Position numbers and translations under genes: made by a program
Shown: piece by piece, positions 57,278-63,151 of the stretch
Position numbering within the stretch: the first letter of the stretch is position 1
Layout: the number at the start of each line of letters is the position of its first letter
Notes under the pieces: model-generated
The model's input: only the letters and a program-made list of their open reading frames with translations
Database searches by the model: none
Told to the model about the DNA's origin: nothing
Source of the DNA: Hydrocarboniphaga sp.
GTDB lineage: Bacteria; Pseudomonadota; Gammaproteobacteria; Nevskiales; Nevskiaceae
DNA length: 63,151 bases
NCBI RefSeq assembly: GCF_028291725.1
Contig: NZ_JAQGNT010000024.1
Coordinates: 1-63,151, forward strand
Reading direction: 5' to 3'

Positions 57278-60200
57278 ATGCTGGACGACTGGAGACTTTT
57301 TTCACCCAAGCTCGATGACGACGGCTCGGGATACTCAACTCTCGCGGCAGCAATTACCGCGGACCCGAAGCAATCGGCCCAATCGCTGCAGCACATCGCC
57401 CAGCGATTAAATCCAGACAACCTCAAGAGCCTTCGGACCCGCGCATCAGCTCTTTTATTACGCGACCTCGTCTCGATGGGCTGGGAATTGAAGAATGAGG
57501 CGGGTGCAATTTTTGTCCGCCCCGCCACCCGCACGGATGGTCCAGCAAAGCAGGCCATCAGAAAGCAGTTGGAGTTCGGTCGAGACGATCAACTTGCTGA
57601 GCCGGCGACGCGGCGATTCATCCTGAACTTGGAACGTCCCGGTCGGTTTTCCTCTTGCCGATCCGTCACTGATCTAATCGCCGACGGTCGACGTTTAGCC
57701 GTCCAACTTGAACCGATCAGCGCTCTGCCGCGAGAGCAGAGGGACGCAGCGCTGAGCGGTGTCTGCCAGCCATATCTTCAGTTGGTCGATGGTGACGCGC
57801 GAGACGAGCACACCGGCATCCGCTTGATTGATATCTGGCGATATTTTCGCCACAACTGGTCTACCCGGTATCGAAGCAGTCCCGGCCGAAATCTCTTCTA
57901 CCTGATCCGAGACGCGGCCCAGCCATTTCACCCCGTAATGGGAATCACGGCGCTCGGCAATGCAGTCATGCAGTTGGGGCGGCGCGATGTAGTGCTTGGC
58001 TGGACAGTGGAAGGGCTGAAGAGAAACATCGAAGCCGGCATCGTTTCCGAGAGCGAAGCGCTCGACGCCTTCCGGCGCCGTCTTCTGGATGATCTCGGAC
58101 AAATCTACGTGGCCGATATGCCAATCGCTGCAGGTCTTCCAGCGAGTATCGACAATCGATTGTTAGATCAACTTTCGATTATCGAAAGCGATGCAACAGG
58201 CATGCGGACGGATCGCCTCAAGCAAGGGGAGGAAGACGGCGTCTCGGAATCTCGAATCAGCGGAGTCGAAGATGTCGATCTGGAGGCGATGGCCAAGACG
58301 CCACTATTTCGCGCGAAGCGCGCGCGCGCGATCAGGGAAGTCCTTCGCGCCTATCGAGAATTAAAGGATGCTACCTCGATCGCCGATCTTCTGACCCAGT
58401 CTGAGGGTGAATGGGCGGTCAATCAGTCCCTCCGTCAGCTGAAAAAAGCGTTCTCAGCCACGGCCATGATGGAAATCACGGTCTGCGGTGGAGTGCCCCC
58501 TTATAGCGGGCTCTTGTCGGGAAAACTGGCGTGCCTGATGATGATGAGTCGGAGGGTGGCCGACGACTACGCAACTCGATACGACACGGGCTATAGCATT
58601 ATAGCCAGCCAGATGGCAGGCAGGCCGATCGTCAAGCCGCCTGCGCTCGTCTTTCTGGGCACGTCCAGCCTCTATACCCAGCGCTCCTCACAGTACAACC
58701 GCGTGTCACTGCCGGCCGGCACGGTGACAGGACAGAACACGGCAATTCATTTCGACGACTACGGTGTGTCCGAAGGTTATGGCTCGCCAAATCTCAGTTC
58801 TGAAACCGAAGAAACGCTCGATCGGTTAACTGAAGTTACTCGGACTTATCGGAACGTCAATTTCGTATTCGGTGAAGGGCAAAGTCCGAAGCTTCGCCAA
58901 CTCCGCGAAGGGTTCGCTGCGCTGGGGCTGAGCCGAACGAACCTCCTTCATCACGGCATGCCACGCATCGTGTATGGCGTTCACCTGGCGCGAAACACCG
59001 TGCGTTACCTCCTCGGCGTCGATAGCCAGCCGGACTACTGCATTCCGAGAACAAAAGAAGGCGATGCAGATATTGCCGCTTACTGGCGGAGCCGATGGCT
59101 TGCCAGTCGCGTTGATCACGTACCGGCGCTGGTGGCGGCAGGGCAATCGACACCACTCAAGGAACGAGTGTCACGTCTAATCCATGACGTTCAGACAGCG
59201 TCTCACGTCTTTCCCTTTTCGGTGGGTACAGCGGCAAAGGAGCGCGATATGGCACAGACACCCGTTGAGAATGAAAAGACGGCTTTCATTCGACAACTCT
59301 ATCGGGACGAGAGCGCCTATAGCGATCATGTCTCAATTGCCCGGCTAAAAGAGTTGAACGTCAAGACCGCGCTCGATGACGTGGTGCGGAAGATCGTAAG
59401 GGCGGGTGGCTCGGTAGTAATTACTGGCAATGCTGGCGATGGCAAAACGCACACGATTCGACTCCTAAAATCCGATCTGGAAGCGGCAAAGGCCGAAGTC
59501 ATCATCGATGCCAGCGCCGTGACCCAAGATCATGTGATCGAGCGCTGGAATGCGGCTCGCAGTGAAAATAGGCCCTTCTGCATCGCGATCAATGAAGGGC
59601 CATTGATCGAGCTTATCCGGACCTACAGCACCAAACATCCTTGGCTCGAAAATCTGCGTCAACAACTGCTGAAGTTGGTCAGCTATGTCTCAACGGAAAG
59701 TGAAGACAACGAAAAGTTCGCGCCGGAGCCTGGCGCAACGGTGGTGATTGATTTGAGCCTGCGTCGAACTCTGGCACCCGATCTAATCAAGCGAACCTTG
59801 GACAAACTGACCGACGACACTTGGTACACCGCCTGCACACAGTGTCCAGCCAACGTAATCTGTCCGGTTACATATAACCGAACCATGTTGAAGCACCCAA
59901 GGGTGCAACAGCGCCTCGTTGATCTATTGCAGCATGTCGCTGAGCGCGGCTTGCGTGCAACCTTCCGCGAACTTCTCGCGTTCGGCTCCTACCTCATCTT
60001 TGCCGGAAAGAGTTGCAGCGAACTGCTGAAAACTGATCAGAACGAGCAAGCGCACTATTACTGGAACGCATTTGAAGGTCAGGGCGCCATTTTTGAGAGC
60101 CTTGAGCAAGGCCTCGATCCGGTACGCCAAACGCAGGCCCGTATCGACGAAGACCTCTGGCGTGGGAAATACGACGCCGCCGCTTTTCAGGGCAACGTCC

Positions 60201-60868
60201 TCTTGCCGTTGGCCGCACGCGATTTCGATGAAGCGCGGGAAAGCGAACGGCAGTTCTCGGCGGACACATTCGCAGCTTTAAAGCGTCGATGGTACTTCGA
60301 GCACCCCGACGGCAGGCTCGGTCAACTCACTCAAACGGACAAACTGTTTCGCGAGTTGCAGGACTCACAACAGAGTCCGCAACTCCGAGTCGGCCGACTG
60401 GTCGCGTTGATCAACGAGTGGTGGAACCGGGCGGACCGCGGGCAGCAAGATCGACTCCGCCTCTGGACACGTCTTTCGTATTCGCCTAGAGCCAACGGCA
60501 AAGCAATGGTATCTGGTCGAGACGTGTCGAATCTCCGGCTAGGCCTCTTCAGGCCCAAAATCGCGCCAGCTCTTCGCGCAGCTTTCGGTGAACAGGCAAT
60601 CGATCATCTTCTGCTGGCGCCGCCCAACAACGTCCGATTCGCCAGCCTCGTGGTCGACCGGAAACTCCTGTCAGCCTTGCTGCATACCGGCGGCTCCGAA
60701 CAAGCCGAAGCAATCGGACGGCGGTTGGCCACCTTCAATGATGCGCTGGCCCAATATGCCGAAATCGGTTCGCATGTCCGAACCATAGAACTACTGGACC
60801 CAGCCAACGAACTTAGTGTCAAGGTTCGAGTAGACCTTAGTCAACGTCGCTACGACAGCGCGCAGTAG
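57278..60868 (+). CDS. DruA-like (DUF4338) protein fused to a P-loop ATPase
   Basis: One open frame of about 1196 residues. The first part (to about nucleotide 59180) matches my memory of DUF4338/DruA proteins of Druantia defence: HTGIRLIDIWRYFRHNWSTRY, RSSPGRNLFYLIRDAAQPFH, PVMGITALGNAVMQL, CGGVPPYSGLLSGKLACLMM, GTSSLYTQRSSQYNR and YGVHLARNTVRYLLG. From an internal ATG at 59249, preceded by AAGGAG, begins a second unit with Walker A VVITGNAGDGKTHTIRLL (59426-59449), AINEGPLIELI and a Cys cluster CTQCPANVICP. The two may be one fused protein or two translation products. The start at 57278 is chosen for GGGGAAG upstream; an ATG at 57173 is also in frame. First gene of a three-gene cassette. 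Confidence 0.75.
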   Translation: MLDDWRLFSPKLDDDGSGYSTLAAAITADPKQSAQSLQHIAQRLNPDNLKSLRTRASALLLRDLVSMGWELKNEAGAIFVRPATRTDGPAKQAIRKQLEFGRDDQLAEPATRRFILNLERPGRFSSCRSVTDLIADGRRLAVQLEPISALPREQRDAALSGVCQPYLQLVDGDARDEHTGIRLIDIWRYFRHNWSTRYRSSPGRNLFYLIRDAAQPFHPVMGITALGNAVMQLGRRDVVLGWTVEGLKRNIEAGIVSESEALDAFRRRLLDDLGQIYVADMPIAAGLPASIDNRLLDQLSIIESDATGMRTDRLKQGEEDGVSESRISGVEDVDLEAMAKTPLFRAKRARAIREVLRAYRELKDATSIADLLTQSEGEWAVNQSLRQLKKAFSATAMMEITVCGGVPPYSGLLSGKLACLMMMSRRVADDYATRYDTGYSIIASQMAGRPIVKPPALVFLGTSSLYTQRSSQYNRVSLPAGTVTGQNTAIHFDDYGVSEGYGSPNLSSETEETLDRLTEVTRTYRNVNFVFGEGQSPKLRQLREGFAALGLSRTNLLHHGMPRIVYGVHLARNTVRYLLGVDSQPDYCIPRTKEGDADIAAYWRSRWLASRVDHVPALVAAGQSTPLKERVSRLIHDVQTASHVFPFSVGTAAKERDMAQTPVENEKTAFIRQLYRDESAYSDHVSIARLKELNVKTALDDVVRKIVRAGGSVVITGNAGDGKTHTIRLLKSDLEAAKAEVIIDASAVTQDHVIERWNAARSENRPFCIAINEGPLIELIRTYSTKHPWLENLRQQLLKLVSYVSTESEDNEKFAPEPGATVVIDLSLRRTLAPDLIKRTLDKLTDDTWYTACTQCPANVICPVTYNRTMLKHPRVQQRLVDLLQHVAERGLRATFRELLAFGSYLIFAGKSCSELLKTDQNEQAHYYWNAFEGQGAIFESLEQGLDPVRQTQARIDEDLWRGKYDAAAFQGNVLLPLAARDFDEARESERQFSADTFAALKRRWYFEHPDGRLGQLTQTDKLFRELQDSQQSPQLRVGRLVALINEWWNRADRGQQDRLRLWTRLSYSPRANGKAMVSGRDVSNLRLGLFRPKIAPALRAAFGEQAIDHLLLAPPNNVRFASLVVDRKLLSALLHTGGSEQAEAIGRRLATFNDALAQYAEIGSHVRTIELLDPANELSVKVRVDLSQRRYDSAQ

Positions 60869-60876
60869 GAAGCCCC

Positions 60877-62376
60877 ATGGAAGTTCAACTGCGCGAAATC
60901 ATCAGCGAAGAATTGCGCCAGCGGCACGGCTTCGGGATGATGGAAGGTAAGATCAAGCCTGTCCACATCGCAAATGCTCTGATGCGGGAAGAGCACCACG
61001 TCGTCGGTAGCATGAAGGATCTCAAGCAGTTGATGATCGCAACAGCGCCCAAAGAGAGCCCAGAAAACCGTCTGGAAGCTGCGCGAACAATGCTGGAGCG
61101 GAATCGGGAACGGTGGGGTCGGCTGGGCGAGGAGGAAAATCTTAGAGATTCAGTTTTGGTTACCCGCGTTTTGCCTTTGCTACGCACCATCCTTGGTACA
61201 GACAACGCGGTGTTTGGCACGTCACCCGAGTTCTCGTCGTTCTCCTCGGCAACTGCCCTGACAATCACCCGCGATGTTTCAGACGATCATGCCGGCGCCT
61301 TCGTCCATCGGCTCTGGGGTGGAACCGATAGCCAGCCGCGGCTTCAGATTTTAGATTTGCTCCGCGATCTGACACATCCGAACAAGGACTTGGCCGGCGT
61401 TGATGATTTGACTGCTGTACTCGTACCTCTTGCCGATGATCCAACACCAACTCGGACATCGCAGACTCCACGAACGTTTATCGACCTAAGTGAACGGCCC
61501 TTGTCTGGAGTTGAACGCAGGCTGAGAAGTGCTGCAGAAGATTTGGAGCGCTACGAGAGCGCCGTTAAGCCGAACCCGATCGCGACGTTGCAGCGCTTAG
61601 TGCTCCTCGCGTCGATCAGTGTATTTTTTCATGCTGCTACCCGATCTAGGGAGTGGGCCGGTATGCCTGATCGGGTAATTTTGATTGATGCCTCATCATC
61701 ACGAGACTCGACCGTGGCCGAAGTGAGCACACAGCACGTTGGGCGTCTGCTGGATGATTCCAGGGCGTACATGGCGTCGGTCTTGAAAGACTTACTCGAT
61801 CAGCAGCACTCTACGTGGTGGACGAATCCTGTCGAAGTCATCTCGGAGTTGTTCGCCGAAAAGCTCAAAAAGACAACCGCAGCACCGAGCATCAAACAGT
61901 TGCATGAGGTCCTAGATGACTTGAACGACGCAGAGGCCGATATCGCCGCTGAACTGCCGCGTCGATTGGTCGAACTACTGGATGGCAGCAGCGGGCGCAG
62001 CCTCGATGGATTTCTTCGCATGCTGGGATTGCGCAGCGGCCTGCTGTATCCGCAGCAGAAGAACCCCAAAAAACGCTTGGTGCCTATGGATCGGACTCTG
62101 GAAGTGCTAGTCGTAAGCACGTTCAACATCGCGGGGAAGCAACTGGAATATCGCGATTTTCTGGAGGAACTATACAAAAGATGGGGCATTATTGTCGGCG
62201 GCCGGCTCGAAGACGCAAAATTGTTGGCCGATTCTGGATCGCCGGTGCCGAGCGCCGACCTCGCTGAGAATAGCGAGCGATTTTTATCTAAACTTCAGTC
62301 GCTGGGTTTAGCCAGCAGGCTGGCCGACAGCGTGGCAGTCGTGGGCTTGATGGAGAATGTCGATGACGTCGCCTAA
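60877..62376 (+). CDS. Unknown cassette protein, 499 residues
   Basis: Starts MEVQLREIISEELRQRHGFG 8 bases after the ATPase stop. It is mostly helical, with no signal or membrane segment. The C-terminal region (KRLVPMDRTLEVLVVSTFNI ... EYRDFLEELYKRWGIIVGGR ... ENSERFLSKLQSLGLASRLAD) looks like a winged-helix or adaptor domain. No catalytic motif is evident. I do not recognise the family. Its position between an ATPase and a third gene recalls DptG between DptF and DptH in phosphorothioate restriction, but that is only an analogy of layout. It overlaps the next gene by 14 bases. Confidence 0.7.
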   Translation: MEVQLREIISEELRQRHGFGMMEGKIKPVHIANALMREEHHVVGSMKDLKQLMIATAPKESPENRLEAARTMLERNRERWGRLGEEENLRDSVLVTRVLPLLRTILGTDNAVFGTSPEFSSFSSATALTITRDVSDDHAGAFVHRLWGGTDSQPRLQILDLLRDLTHPNKDLAGVDDLTAVLVPLADDPTPTRTSQTPRTFIDLSERPLSGVERRLRSAAEDLERYESAVKPNPIATLQRLVLLASISVFFHAATRSREWAGMPDRVILIDASSSRDSTVAEVSTQHVGRLLDDSRAYMASVLKDLLDQQHSTWWTNPVEVISELFAEKLKKTTAAPSIKQLHEVLDDLNDAEADIAAELPRRLVELLDGSSGRSLDGFLRMLGLRSGLLYPQQKNPKKRLVPMDRTLEVLVVSTFNIAGKQLEYRDFLEELYKRWGIIVGGRLEDAKLLADSGSPVPSADLAENSERFLSKLQSLGLASRLADSVAVVGLMENVDDVA

Positions 62377-63025
62377 TGACTCGCCGGCGTACGTTGGCAT
62401 CAAAGCAGCTCAACTGCTTGCGGCTGAACTGCATAGTGCAGTCGATCGCAATGAGTTCGGCGTCATTGCTCAAGATATTTCGCCACTCAACTCCGGCACG
62501 CTTATCAACGAACTGGCATCGCCGAGTTTTACCCGGCGTCAACGCCTGCGCACTTCATTGGTCGCTGAGGATGCGACCGTTGAAGCGGCAATCGCGCGTC
62601 ACCCCGAAATGTCGGAACTGCTTTCGGCGCAGGAGGAGGCCGCTGTCGCATGGCGCAACCTCAATCAGCGAACAATCGCGGTAATCACCAACCGTCCTCT
62701 CAGCAAGGCGGCTTCACTCCGCGACTTTCGCGTCATTAGCGAGCGCGATCTCACCAAAAGACTGTGTGCCGAAGAAAGGGATAAGGCGGACGTTAGCTGG
62801 CTGCGGACCTTATGGGACGCGATCGATCGCGGTAAAGCTCTGCGGATCGCCTTATCCGACATCATCGAGTTCTCGGTTGCCCTCGCCGCACTCCCTGCAA
62901 GTGAGCGATCGACTCGCGCCTCTCAACACCTGTATCTCTTGAAATTGTTCCCAGATGAGCATCTAGCCGATGAGAAATCCGATTCGCGCCTGCTTCGTCG
63001 CTTACAGCAAAACCGAGAATTGGTC
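62363..63025 (+). pseudogene. Third cassette gene, truncated by an IS66-like element
   Basis: ATG at 62363 inside the end of the previous gene (ATGACGTCGCCTAATGA). The frame encodes about 221 residues before the putative IS end: MTSPNDSPAYVGIKAAQLLA, then a helical region, ending ASQHLYLLKLFPDEHLADEK and RLLRRLQQNRELV. It looks like the N-terminal part of a much larger protein. The frame runs on through the IS end to the window edge without a stop. Function unknown. The overlap shows it belonged to the same operon. Confidence 0.65.
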
Positions 63026-63151
63026 GTAAGCGAGCGGCCACGACACCTTGACGCCGCGCTGGTTGATCAGCGAGCGGCGGGCGGCACCCAGCGATGCGGG
63101 AGCAGTTGCCCGATGTCGCGATTGAGCGTAGTCGGCAGTCGCGTGAGCACA
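63026..63151. mobile_element. IS66-family insertion sequence, one end
   Basis: GTAAGCG at 63026-63032 is the usual terminal sequence of IS66 elements, read inward. About 40 bases further begins, on the minus strand, the C-terminal coding end of an IS66-type transposase. The element continues beyond the window. It interrupts the third cassette gene. Confidence 0.7.
63067..63151 (-). CDS. tnpC: IS66-type transposase, C-terminal end (partial)
   Basis: The last 27 codons read VLTRLPTTLNRDIGQLLPHR then WVPPAAR and stop. The pattern RLPTTLNRDIxxLLPHRW is how many IS66 TnpC transposases end. The rest of the gene lies outside the window, so the identity depends on this short match plus the terminal GTAAGCG. 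Confidence 0.7.
   Translation of the reverse strand, partial: VLTRLPTTLNRDIGQLLPHRWVPPAAR

Larger units (their letters stand above)
55628..63151. mobile_element. Integrated genomic island at tRNA-Pro (left end)
   Basis: From directly after tRNA-Pro to the end of the window the DNA holds an integrase and a tightly packed accessory cassette. Codon choice is less GC-biased than in ispB or the pil genes (many AAT, TTA, GAT, CGA codons). No genes usual for this position in gammaproteobacteria are present. The right end is not visible. Confidence 0.75.

Noticed and set aside
59249-60868. Assigning the ATPase part to DptF by name
   Set aside because: Only the P-loop and gene order hint at DptF. 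No dnd genes are visible and no profile could be run, so the name is not supported.

Overview
The window is about 63 kb of high-GC chromosome from a gammaproteobacterium. The block rpsT, murJ, ribF, ileS, lspA, ispH, then a type IV pilus minor-pilin operon, beside proB, obgE, rpmA, rplU and a divergent ispB, has the gene order I know from Pseudomonas. The many short inverted-repeat cassettes, the arsenic operon layout and the TPR/secreted-protein content suggest the Xanthomonadales/Nevskiales side. That lineage call is inference. No tools were run, so family assignments rest on motifs and recall.

Layout. (1) 1-14 kb: mixed housekeeping and accessory genes. These are a Spy-like lipoprotein, thioredoxin, a LysR regulator beside a deleted aldo-keto reductase, nrdB, a mosaic of intergenic repeats, a LysR/flavin-oxidase-like pair, a potassium channel with an odd filter, a TPR protein, a PH-domain protein, a small gene broken by an in-frame TGA, glutathione peroxidase and a secreted methyltransferase-like protein. 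(2) 14-18 kb: two linked unknown genes, then a minus-strand arsenic operon arsR - arsN2::arsC fusion - ACR3 - arsH, in which arsH carries an internal deletion. (3) 18-30 kb: S1/P1-type nuclease, small membrane and secreted proteins, FKBP isomerase, djlA, a DUF2058 protein, an M4 metalloprotease preceded by a 20-bp perfect palindrome, yciB, ppnN, a luciferase-like monooxygenase, an EamA transporter and tRNA-Thr(CGT). (4) 31-44 kb: two separate type IV pilus minor-pilin clusters flanking thiO. The first is on the minus strand and has no pilY1. The second is the complete fimT/U-pilV-pilW-pilX-pilY1-pilE operon. (5) 44-55.6 kb: ispH, lspA, ileS, ribF, murJ; rpsT; proB, obgE, rpmA, rplU; ispB; and tRNA-Pro(CGG).

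(6) 55.6 kb to the end: an integrated island. A tyrosine recombinase sits directly behind tRNA-Pro, followed by three tightly packed genes with less GC-rich, less biased codon use. The first gene joins a DruA-like (DUF4338, Druantia-type) region to a GNAGDGKT P-loop ATPase. The second is an unrecognised 499-residue protein. The third is cut off by what looks like the end of an IS66-family element running out of the window. This cassette is the best candidate for an undescribed, probably anti-phage, system.

A second theme is small-repeat biology. At least three inverted-repeat families (GTAGGTCGGCAATCCC, TGTAGGAGCGGGTC, GTAGGTTGGGGTGAGC) recur across the window, almost always just after genes. 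One copy lies in frame inside the leader-peptide coding region of pilW. A third theme is gene decay by clean internal loss (aldo-keto reductase, arsH, the TGA-split gene, the TolA-like remnant).
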